Assembly: GCA_019420065.1 (NCBI GenBank)
Contig: JAHZHX010000091.1
Span: 1-6,064 of the forward strand
Origin: Clostridiales bacterium
GTDB lineage: Bacteria; Bacillota; Clostridia; Christensenellales; Aristaeellaceae
DNA: 6,064 bases
Direction: 5' to 3'
The notes beneath the pieces were generated by a model that was not told where the DNA came from, ran no database searches, and saw nothing but the letters and a program-made list of their open reading frames with translations. Position 1 is the first letter of the stretch, and every line of letters begins with the position of its first letter. The position numbers were made by a program, and so were the translations under genes. Of this stretch, positions 1 through 5,673 are shown piece after piece.

Positions 1-159
1 AGTCATGCCAGCCTGCTGGTTGAGATGGGCTGCTCTCCTCTGCTGATCGCAGAACGCCTCGGCCACGAGAAGGTTCAGACCACCATGGACACGTACAGCC
101 ACCTGTACCCCAACAAGCAGGTGGAGGTGGCCAGGCAGCTTGACGACATCATGTCGTGA
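1..159 (+). CDS. Tyrosine recombinase / site-specific integrase, C-terminal part (5' end outside window)
   Basis: Only the last 52 codons are present, read in frame from base 1 to a TGA at 157-159. The fragment begins at SHAS, which in this family directly follows the H-x-x-R catalytic box, so that Arg lies just upstream of the window. It then shows the LGH motif (visible residue 22, the third catalytic position) and TMDTYSHLYP, in which visible residue 32 is the nucleophilic Tyr that forms the covalent 3'-phosphotyrosine link to DNA. The C-terminal catalytic half is therefore complete where seen and the gene is not obviously decayed. Family knowledge: such integrases of Gram-positive phages and conjugative elements catalyse insertion and excision at att sites. 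It converges on guaA, with a 115-bp gap. Whether it belongs to a phage, a conjugative element or a small island cannot be told from here. Confidence 0.9.
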   Translation, partial: SHASLLVEMGCSPLLIAERLGHEKVQTTMDTYSHLYPNKQVEVARQLDDIMS

Positions 160-163
160 GCCG

Positions 164-206
164 CTGGCTACAAAAATCGCTGCGGTTGTAGCCAATTTGT
201 AGCCAG
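164..206. repeat. 11-bp perfect inverted repeat with a third core copy, downstream of the integrase
   Basis: CTGGCTACAAA at 164-174 is exactly repeated in inverted form at 196-206 (TTTGTAGCCAG). The core TGTAGCC also occurs at 187-193, so there are two tandem direct copies 11 bp apart (187-193 and 198-204) and one inverted copy (166-172). No U-tract follows on the plus strand, so it is not a standard integrase terminator. Repeated short sites beside an integrase and next to a presumed att junction could be arm-type binding sites for the integrase or an excisionase; that role is inferred. Confidence 0.6.
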
Positions 207-255
207 GAAAAAGAAAGAATCCCGGAAAATCCTGTTCAATCAAGGATTCCCGGGA
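207..255 (-). terminator. Rho-independent terminator of guaA
   Basis: Arms at 220-233 and 243-255 pair with a 9-nt loop: a six-pair GC-rich base (TCCCGG with CCGGGA), a small asymmetric A-rich interior, and a closing ATCCT/AGGAT stem. Read on the minus strand, the hairpin is followed at 219-207 by TTCTTTCTTTTTC, a pyrimidine, mostly T tract, about 20-30 bp beyond the guaA stop codon. On the plus strand the downstream sequence is not T-rich, so termination should be mainly for guaA. If the element boundary is at the guaA stop, this terminator is supplied by the element. Confidence 0.7.
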
Positions 256-274
256 CTCAGATACACTTAAAATA

Positions 275-290
275 TTATTCCCACTCGATT
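275..290. other. Candidate attachment-site core at the guaA 3' end
   Basis: These bases encode the last residues of GuaA (IEWE, stop), a strongly conserved DNA segment that serves as attB for many guaA-targeting elements. With an integrase immediately beside it, the segment is the best candidate for the recombination core. No second copy can be seen within this window, so the call rests on position and on known behaviour of this locus. Confidence 0.4.
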
Positions 291-1570
291 GTTGCCACGG
301 GCTTGGGAGATAGGTCGTAAAGCACGCGGTTGATGCCAGAAACCTCGTTGGTAATGCGGCAAACGATTTTTTGCAGAATTGCGTAGGGGATTTCTTCGAT
401 GGAAGCGGTGATGGCATCCTGCGTGTTGACGGCACGCAGAATGACCGGGCGTTCCCAGCAGCGTTCATGGTTGCGCACGCCGGTGGAACGAATGTCGGGC
501 ACAACGGTAAAATACTGCCATACGGTTTGATCGAGACCGGCGTTGGCGAACTCTTCGCGCACAATGGCGTCGCTTTCGCGTACCTGCTCCAGCCGTTCGC
601 GGGTAATCGCGCCTACGCAGCGCACGCCCAAACCGGGGCCGGGGAAGGGCTGGCGGTATACCATGCTGTGCGGCAGGCCCAAGGCTTCGCCCACGGCGCG
701 CACTTCATCCTTGAACAGCTGCTTGAGCGGCTCCACCAGCTCAAACTGGAGATCATCCGGCAGACCGCCTACGTTATGATGGGACTTGATGTTCTTGGCG
801 GTTTTGGTGCCGCTTTCCAAAATATCGGGATAAATGGTGCCTTGCCCCAGGAAGGAAATGCCCGTCAGCTTGCGAGCCTCTTCTTCGAAAACGCGGATAA
901 ACTCCGCGCCGATGATCTTGCGCTTCCGCTCGGGATCGCTGACACCCGCGAGCTTGTCAAGGAAACGGTCGGCGGCGTCAACATAGACCAGATTGGCGCC
1001 CATTTCGCGCTGGAATACCTGAATGACCTGCTCCGGCTCGCCCTTGCGCAGCAAACCGTGATTTACATGCACGCAGGTCAGCTGGTCGCCGATGGCGCGC
1101 AGCAAAAGCGCGGCAACGACCGAAGAATCCACGCCGCCGGAAAGCGCCAGAAGCACTTTCTTATCGCCGATTTGCGCGCGCAGGGCGGCAATCTGGTCTT
1201 CAATAAAGCCTTCCATGGTCCAGTTGCGTTCAATGCCGGCTTTTTCAATTAAAACGTTAAGGATGTTCTGCTCATTGCCATTCCAGCAGGGAAGGTTTTC
1301 GCCGTCGATGCTGAAATCACAGGCGACGGCCAGCTTGGGCAGATCGCAGGAAAGCACGGCGGGATCGGGGATCAGTTCTTGATTCTCATAAGCGCGGTTC
1401 GGGCCGCCGTTAAAGATCAGCGCTTTCAGTCCGGGCAGCTTTTTCAGTTCATCCAGAGTAATATCATGGGCGACAATTTCACTGTATACGCCGGCTTTGC
1501 GTACCGCGCGGGCAATGCCGCTGTTGTCACCGCTGCCAAAGTCCAGAATTGCAATCATGTCACGAGCCAT
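275..1570 (-). CDS. guaA: GMP synthase with degenerate, shortened glutaminase domain
   Basis: GuaA makes GMP from XMP and ATP, using ammonia normally released from glutamine by an N-terminal class I amidotransferase domain. This protein is 431 residues, against about 510-525 for usual GuaA. The synthetase half is intact: ATP-pyrophosphatase P-loop SGGVDSS (144-150), IKSHHNVGGLP (261-271), RQPFPGPGLG (306-315) and the conserved end ATIEWE. The N-terminus keeps LDFGS (9-13), GVYSE (27-31) and GGPN (55-58), but where GICYG carries the nucleophilic Cys it reads LAVACDF (80-86), with Cys shifted by one. The following 80-90 residues, including the His/Glu of the triad, are missing before sequence rejoins at NWTMEGFIE (116-124). 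The frame is open throughout, so this is not a simple frameshift. I infer an ammonia-dependent enzyme or one partnered by a separate glutaminase. The start was chosen at 1570 because GGAGG (1581-1577) is 6 nt upstream; the ATG at 1576 abuts that site. Confidence 0.93.
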   Translation of the reverse strand: MARDMIAILDFGSGDNSGIARAVRKAGVYSEIVAHDITLDELKKLPGLKALIFNGGPNRAYENQELIPDPAVLSCDLPKLAVACDFSIDGENLPCWNGNEQNILNVLIEKAGIERNWTMEGFIEDQIAALRAQIGDKKVLLALSGGVDSSVVAALLLRAIGDQLTCVHVNHGLLRKGEPEQVIQVFQREMGANLVYVDAADRFLDKLAGVSDPERKRKIIGAEFIRVFEEEARKLTGISFLGQGTIYPDILESGTKTAKNIKSHHNVGGLPDDLQFELVEPLKQLFKDEVRAVGEALGLPHSMVYRQPFPGPGLGVRCVGAITRERLEQVRESDAIVREEFANAGLDQTVWQYFTVVPDIRSTGVRNHERCWERPVILRAVNTQDAITASIEEIPYAILQKIVCRITNEVSGINRVLYDLSPKPVATIEWE

Positions 1571-1576
1571 AAGCAT

Positions 1577-1581
1577 CCTCC
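1577..1581 (-). promoter_or_regulatory. Ribosome binding site of guaA
   Basis: GGAGG on the minus strand lies 6 nt before the ATG at 1570. The upstream ATG at 1576-1574 directly touches it and has no room for initiation. This site decides the start in favour of the third Met of the longest open frame. Confidence 0.8.
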
Positions 1582-1600
1582 GTAATTACAGAATACAATA

Positions 1601-1629
1601 AAAATAGTATATTTTTGATGTTTTGTCAA
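1601..1629 (-). promoter_or_regulatory. Sigma-A-type promoter of guaA
   Basis: A perfect -35 TTGACA (1629-1624) is followed after 17 bp by TATTTT (1606-1601). The predicted transcript starts near 1594, leaving a leader of only about 25 nt, too short for a purine riboswitch. Expression control, if any, would have to act at initiation. Confidence 0.7.
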
Positions 1630-1698
1630 GACAGGAGTGTATATTCTGTGAAAGAAGACAGAATTTCGTTCGGAAATTTGGAAAACGGCAGGGATTAT

Positions 1699-1727
1699 TT
1701 GCTTGTTGGCGCGCGTTATGGTACAAT
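1699..1727 (+). promoter_or_regulatory. Sigma-A-type promoter of addB
   Basis: TTGCTT (1699-1704) and TACAAT (1722-1727) are separated by 17 bp, and a TG one base before the -10 (1719-1720) makes it an extended -10 promoter. It gives a leader of about 15-20 nt before the addB start. I see no LexA-like dyad near it. Confidence 0.6.
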
Positions 1728-1736
1728 AATCACGGA

Positions 1737-1743
1737 AAGGGGG
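1737..1743 (+). promoter_or_regulatory. Ribosome binding site selecting the GTG start of addB
   Basis: AAGGGGG lies 7 nt before the GTG at 1751. No in-frame ATG nearby gives a better fit, and the VPEQYTLQAE motif falls at residues 34-43 from this start, as expected for AddB. Confidence 0.75.
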
Positions 1744-1750
1744 AACGAAA

Positions 1751-4700
1751 GTGCTTACGATCCATGGCGGACGAACGCGGCGTCTTTGGCCGAAGCTGCT
1801 CAAGAGCATTGCGCGCTCACGCGAAGAAGGCCGCCGCTGTATTGTGTTTGTTCCCGAGCAGTATACGCTTCAGGCAGAGCGGGACCTGATTTCCGGATTG
1901 AACTTGCCGGGCTTTTTTGATTTGGATGTGTTTTCGCCGTCGCGTTTCGTACAGCGCATGTTTCAGCAGTATGGCAGCGGCGGTCGCGTGCGCATTGACG
2001 GAAACGGTAAAAATATTGCCATGGCGCAGGCGCTTTTGAACTGCCGGAAGGAGCTGCGCTATTATGCGCGCGCGGCACAGCGGCGCGGATTTATCATGCA
2101 GAGCGGCGAGTGGATCGCGGATATGAAGCGGGCGCAGATCCAGCCGCAGGCACTGCAGCAATATGCGCAGGATCTGCCTGAAAGCGCATACGGAGATAAA
2201 ATGCATGATCTGGCGTGTATTTATAGCGCCTATGAGGCGGTGCTGTCCCATAAATTTGTGGATGGAGAGGACGCGCTGGCGTATGCGATGACGTCCCTGG
2301 AACGGACGGGAATGGTGCGCGACGCGGACGTTTACGTATATGGGTTTGATCTTATTACCGATGATTTTGCCAGGCTTTTGACTGCTGTAGCGGCGCAGTG
2401 CAGGCAAGCGGATGTATATCTGGTGATGGACCGGGCGGAAGCGCCGGACGGCGACTGTTTTAAACCGGCGCGGGACAGCGCGGAACGGCTGCGGATGTAT
2501 CTTCGCAAGCGGGGGCTAAAAAGAGAGTGGCTGTGGGAACCGCTTGAGCCTTTGGACGCGCCTGCGGAAATACGGTATTTGGAAGAAAACCTGCTTGTAT
2601 CGGCGCCGCTTCCGTATGAGGCGGAGCCAAAGCATATTTCGCTTTTTGAAGCGGCGACCCCCTATGCCGAAGCGCAGTATATTGCCCAGCAGATTTCCCT
2701 GCTGCTGGAGCGGGGTGCTGCGCCGGATGATATCGTTGTGCTGTGCGGCAGCCTGAGGCAATATGGCGCCACACTTGCCTCGGTATTTTCAATGTATGAA
2801 ATCCCGCATTATGTCGCTGAAAAAAAGCCGCTTTTGTATCATGGGCTGGTACAGCTGATCTTGGCAGCCTTGCGGGCGGCGAGCGGAGGGTACCGGCAGG
2901 AGGATATGCTGTCGCTGATAAAATCCGGTTATGCGCCGCTGGAGAAAGATGCGTGCTGGCAGCTTGAAAACTATGCGCTTCGCTATGGAATCACGGGAAA
3001 AAAATGGCATCAGCCCTTTACCCGCGGCGATGAAGAGGAAAGGCGGGTCCCGGAAGAGGCGCGCAGCGTTCTGTCGCCTTTATTGCTGGAGCTGCAGCGC
3101 GCTCTGCGCGAAGCGCGCAACGGCGCGCAGTCGCTGGATGCGCCCATGGCGTTTCTTGCTTCATGCGGCGCTTATGAAACGCTGATGAACCAGGAGACGG
3201 GACTTGTACAGGCGGGAATGGACGCGGAGGTGCTGCGTTCCCGGCAGGTATGGACGCGCATTCTCGCGCTTTTTGAACAACTGCATGAGATCGCGGGGGA
3301 AACGCGCATTCCCGCGCGGCATATGGCGGAACTGCTGGAGGCTGGTCTGGCTGATAATGAAATCGCGGCATTGCCGCCAACCAGCGGCTGTGTCGCCATC
3401 GGCGAGCTGGGCAACCTGATCCCGGCAGAGCCATACGCGGTATTCGCCTGCGGGCTTGACAGCGGCATTCATGAAAGCGGTGGAGAGACGCTGCTGTCTT
3501 CTCAGGATAAAGAAACCATTTGCGCGGAAATGAAGGTGTATTTGGGCGTAGATGACGAAGAGCGTGATCTGCTTTCCGACCTGGATATTTGGAAGGCTTT
3601 GAGCGCGCCGCGCAAAGCGCTGTATCTCAGCCGCGCGCAGGCCGCCCAGGATGGTACGGCGCTGCGGCCCGCCCAGACGCTTGCCGCGATCCGCCGCATG
3701 TTTCCGCGGATGGTGGTGCTGGGCGGCGTAAGCGAGGAACATACTATGCTGCATCCGCTGGCGGCAGGCGCGGCGCTGAATGAAATGGGGGCGCGCCTGC
3801 GTGACGGAACACTTGACGGCGAATGGCTTGCCGCCTGGAATTGGCTGCTGGAAAACGGGGAATACCGCCCTATTGTGCTTTCCATGCTCAGGGAAGCGCA
3901 GGACGCGAACGAGGAGGAGACGCTTCCGCCGCCGGTGGCGCAAGCCTTGTTTACCGACCGTATCGTGTCCGTCAGCAGGCTGGAAACATATGCGGCCTGC
4001 CCTTATCATCATTTTGTACAGTATGGGCTGCGTCCGCAGGAGCGCAGAGAATGGGGCGTGGACGCCAGCGAGCGGGGCGTGTTCTTTCATGCCGCAATGG
4101 AAGGGTTTACGCGCATTTTGCCGGAAAACCGCGCCTGGCCGGCGATTTCACGCAAGGAATGCGATCAGATGATGGACGCCGCGCTGCGGCCGCTGATCGA
4201 GTCCTGGCCGGAGGAAGCGATGGGGGAAAGCGCCCGCGCCCGGGCTGAGGGCAGGCGCTATATCAATATCTGCAAGCGCGTGGCATGGGCTTTTACGAAA
4301 GGCGCGGCGCAAAGCAGCTTCAGGCCCAGCGAGACGGAAGTGGCTTTCGGTTATCCGGGCGGACCGCCGCCGCTGACCCTTGATTTGAACGATGGCAGCC
4401 GCGTGAGCGTGCGTGGACGGATTGATCGGATCGACCGTTTTGAAAGCGGGGACGGTATCTACTTGCGGGTGGTGGATTATAAGTCGGGGACACAAACGCT
4501 TGATCCGGCGAGGATCTACGTTGGCATGCAGCTGCAGCTTTTGCTGTATCTGGAGGCGGCGCTGCAATATGCGCCGGAGGCGCTGCCGGCGGGCGCGTTT
4601 TATCAGTGGATGGGCGACCCGCTGGTCGATCAGGAGAAAAAGGGCATGATCGAAAGCGAGCTGGCAAAGCGCCTGTGCCTGAAGGGCGTGATGCTTTCGG

Positions 4701-5047
4701 ATGTGCAGGTGATCGAATGGATGGATCGCGGTCATCCGCCGTTAAGCATTGAAAACGTGCTCAAAAAAGACGGAACGCCAAAAAAGGACAAGCTTGTATG
4801 CACGCTGGAGGAGCTGTATCTGCTGCTGGAGCAGGCGCACGGCACGGCGATCCGGCTGACGGAGGAGATTCGCCGTGGGGATATTCGCGTGTCGCCCGTT
4901 GTGGACAAGAAAAGCAATGTGGATACATGCAAGCAGTGCGCCTTTGCCGGCGTTTGCCGCCGCGATTCGCGCTCGGATGTCCCATTGCGCCCGCTGCCGG
5001 ATATAACGTTTGGCGAGCTGATTGAAAAAAGTGCTAAAGATTCATAA
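1751..5047 (+). CDS. addB: AddB, nuclease/Fe-S subunit of the AddAB helicase-nuclease
   Basis: AddAB resects double-strand DNA breaks in Firmicutes, stops at Chi sites and loads RecA; AddB supplies one nuclease and the inactive helicase-like part that reads Chi. The protein is 1098 residues (Bacillus AddB is about 1166). It shows the AddB hallmark VPEQYTLQAE (34-43). The C-terminal RecB-family nuclease has H780 (FFHAAMEGF), D892 (GRIDRID) and D909/K911 (VVDYKSG). Four Cys expected to bind a 4Fe-4S cluster are present: C750 (YAACPYHHF) and C1060, C1063, C1069 (C-x2-C-x5-C). The N-terminal Walker A motif usual in AddB (GRxGSGKT-like) is not there; the equivalent segment reads GGRTRRLW (6-13). 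It starts at GTG with AAGGGGG (1737-1743) 7 nt upstream. addA, commonly directly downstream in Firmicutes, does not follow. Identification is secure; activity of the complex is inferred. Confidence 0.93.
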   Translation: MLTIHGGRTRRLWPKLLKSIARSREEGRRCIVFVPEQYTLQAERDLISGLNLPGFFDLDVFSPSRFVQRMFQQYGSGGRVRIDGNGKNIAMAQALLNCRKELRYYARAAQRRGFIMQSGEWIADMKRAQIQPQALQQYAQDLPESAYGDKMHDLACIYSAYEAVLSHKFVDGEDALAYAMTSLERTGMVRDADVYVYGFDLITDDFARLLTAVAAQCRQADVYLVMDRAEAPDGDCFKPARDSAERLRMYLRKRGLKREWLWEPLEPLDAPAEIRYLEENLLVSAPLPYEAEPKHISLFEAATPYAEAQYIAQQISLLLERGAAPDDIVVLCGSLRQYGATLASVFSMYEIPHYVAEKKPLLYHGLVQLILAALRAASGGYRQEDMLSLIKSGYAPLEKDACWQLENYALRYGITGKKWHQPFTRGDEEERRVPEEARSVLSPLLLELQRALREARNGAQSLDAPMAFLASCGAYETLMNQETGLVQAGMDAEVLRSRQVWTRILALFEQLHEIAGETRIPARHMAELLEAGLADNEIAALPPTSGCVAIGELGNLIPAEPYAVFACGLDSGIHESGGETLLSSQDKETICAEMKVYLGVDDEERDLLSDLDIWKALSAPRKALYLSRAQAAQDGTALRPAQTLAAIRRMFPRMVVLGGVSEEHTMLHPLAAGAALNEMGARLRDGTLDGEWLAAWNWLLENGEYRPIVLSMLREAQDANEEETLPPPVAQALFTDRIVSVSRLETYAACPYHHFVQYGLRPQERREWGVDASERGVFFHAAMEGFTRILPENRAWPAISRKECDQMMDAALRPLIESWPEEAMGESARARAEGRRYINICKRVAWAFTKGAAQSSFRPSETEVAFGYPGGPPPLTLDLNDGSRVSVRGRIDRIDRFESGDGIYLRVVDYKSGTQTLDPARIYVGMQLQLLLYLEAALQYAPEALPAGAFYQWMGDPLVDQEKKGMIESELAKRLCLKGVMLSDVQVIEWMDRGHPPLSIENVLKKDGTPKKDKLVCTLEELYLLLEQAHGTAIRLTEEIRRGDIRVSPVVDKKSNVDTCKQCAFAGVCRRDSRSDVPLRPLPDITFGELIEKSAKDS

Positions 5048-5064
5048 TTCTGAGAAAAATGTAC

Positions 5065-5094
5065 TTGTTAATTGACCCATTTATCGTGTATAAT
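5065..5094 (+). promoter_or_regulatory. Sigma-A-type promoter of the P-loop gene
   Basis: A consensus -10 TATAAT (5089-5094) is preceded, 18 bp away, by TTGTTA (5065-5070, four of six consensus bases). It lies in the 105-bp gap after addB, so the downstream gene can be transcribed independently. No terminator hairpin with a U-tract was found for addB, so some read-through is possible. Confidence 0.6.
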
Positions 5095-5113
5095 AATTAC
5101 AGTAACAAATATC

Positions 5114-5128
5114 GCGCCCAATGGGCGC
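5114..5128 (+). promoter_or_regulatory. Small GC-rich hairpin in the 5' leader of the P-loop gene
   Basis: GCGCCC and GGGCGC form a perfect 6-bp stem around an AAT loop, starting about 13 nt after the predicted transcription start and ending 10 nt before the ribosome binding site AAAGGGGG (5138-5145). No T-run follows, so it is not a terminator. It may stabilise the transcript 5' end or be a protein-binding dyad; the role is not known. Confidence 0.45.
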
Positions 5129-5152
5129 AAGTATGTAAAAGGGGGTATTCCC

Positions 5153-5563
5153 ATGATTCAGGTGATATACGGCAAGAAGGGTTCCGGCAAGACGAAGCGC
5201 ATTCTGGATATGACAAACCGCGCGGCAGATCAGGTGCATGGCGACGTTGTTTTTGTGGATGACGATAAGCGTTATATGTACGATCTGCGTCATGAAGTGC
5301 GCTTTGTGAACGCGGGCGAGTATGATATGCGCAGCGCGGATATGTTTTATGGCTTCCTGTGCGGCATGCTGGCGCAGAATTTCGATGTGAAGCTGATTGT
5401 GATTGACGCCTTCCTCAAGCTGACCAAGACTGATATCAACGAAATGGGCTGGTTCTTCGAGCGGCTCGAAAAATACAGCCAGGAGCATGAAATCGATTTT
5501 GTACTCAGCATCAGTCTGGACGCCGAGGATCTGCCCGAATTCATTAAGCCATACCTTGCCTGA
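5153..5563 (+). CDS. Small P-loop NTPase-like protein of unknown function
   Basis: A 136-residue soluble protein starting at ATG 5153, with AAAGGGGG (5138-5145) 7 nt upstream. Longer readings of the frame, back to 5072, lack a ribosome site and overlap the promoter. Visible features are a canonical Walker A GKKGSGKT (7-14), a strand plus DDD (about 40-42, VVFVDDDKRY), a Walker B-like strand LIVID (81-85) and a C-terminal strand LSISLD followed by a short helix. The residue after Walker B Asp85 is Ala, not the catalytic Glu of many ASCE ATPases. There is no signal peptide, membrane segment or zinc-binding Cys set. The order of elements vaguely recalls a thymidine-kinase/RecA-like core without its other conserved parts. 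I believe similar small proteins occur in Clostridia, sometimes labelled as PilT-like by the P-loop alone; I would not adopt that name. It is flanked by addB and rubrerythrin, which does not define a role. Confidence 0.85.
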   Translation: MIQVIYGKKGSGKTKRILDMTNRAADQVHGDVVFVDDDKRYMYDLRHEVRFVNAGEYDMRSADMFYGFLCGMLAQNFDVKLIVIDAFLKLTKTDINEMGWFFERLEKYSQEHEIDFVLSISLDAEDLPEFIKPYLA

Positions 5564-5574
5564 TTTCAAAAAAA

Positions 5575-5634
5575 TTTTTGCCTGCATGTTTCAAATACCG
5601 AATATATGTGTATTATTACTATGCAAGGCAAAAA
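5575..5634. repeat. Long imperfect dyad upstream of rubrerythrin
   Basis: The arm TTTTTGCCTGCAT (5575-5587) is the inverted copy of ATGCAAGGCAAAAA (5621-5634), differing by a single inserted base, with 33 bp between. The right arm also overlaps a second, shorter perfect dyad, TGCAAG (5622-5627) with CTTGCA (5639-5644). The AT-rich interior contains a TATTAT element at 5611-5616 that could be a -10. It may be an operator pair or a transcript hairpin; it lacks the GC-rich stem directly followed by a T-run of a normal terminator. Confidence 0.5.
5589..5616 (+). promoter_or_regulatory. Possible weak promoter of the rubrerythrin gene
   Basis: TATTAT (5611-5616) with TTTCAA (5589-5594) 16 bp upstream is the best pair found in the 110-bp gap before the gene. 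The -35 matches poorly (three of six), so it may need an activator, or the gene may be read from the upstream promoter. It sits inside the dyad at 5575-5634. Confidence 0.3.
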
Positions 5635-5673
5635 GGTGCTTGCAAATGAATTGATATTATGGAGGAACGAACT

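Larger units (their letters stand above)
1..275. mobile_element. Right-hand end of a probable integrated element at the guaA 3' end
   Basis: The stretch holds the end of a tyrosine recombinase gene and a repeat-containing spacer lying directly against the 3' end of guaA. It is established that many integrative elements and genomic islands insert by site-specific recombination into the last bases of guaA, with the integrase gene next to the junction; the layout here fits that. The element body would extend to the left, outside the window. The boundary at the guaA stop is inferred, because the matching repeat at the far end is not visible. An old, immobile integrase remnant is the main alternative. 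Confidence 0.45.

Noticed and set aside
164..206. The integrase-side inverted repeat as an integrase terminator
   Set aside because: The plus strand after it reads GAAAAAGAAAG, with no T-run, and the loop is about 20 nt.
371..1252. A 293-codon open frame on the plus strand inside guaA
   Set aside because: It is antisense to the well-supported guaA coding sequence, resembles no known protein and has no convincing ribosome site; it is a by-product of codon bias.
275..1570. Frameshifted guaA pseudogene
   Set aside because: One frame runs from a well-placed start to the conserved C-terminal ATIEWE with no stop, and the synthetase motifs are intact; the loss in the glutaminase domain is an in-frame gap.
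1577..1629. A purine riboswitch controlling guaA
   Set aside because: The predicted leader between the promoter and the ribosome site is only about 15-25 nt, far too short for the aptamer.
3161..4090. A 309-codon open frame on the minus strand inside addB
   Set aside because: It overlaps addB codons that match the family and has no motif or ribosome site of its own; high GC favours such antisense openings.
5072..5094. TTGACC (5072-5077) as the -35 of the P-loop gene promoter
   Set aside because: It is only 11 bp from the TATAAT, too close for sigma-A; TTGTTA at 5065-5070 with 18 bp spacing fits better.
5567..5580. CAAAAAAATTTTTG after the P-loop gene as a terminator
   Set aside because: The dyad is purely A/T apart from the ends, with almost no loop and no GC-rich stem, so it would not terminate efficiently.
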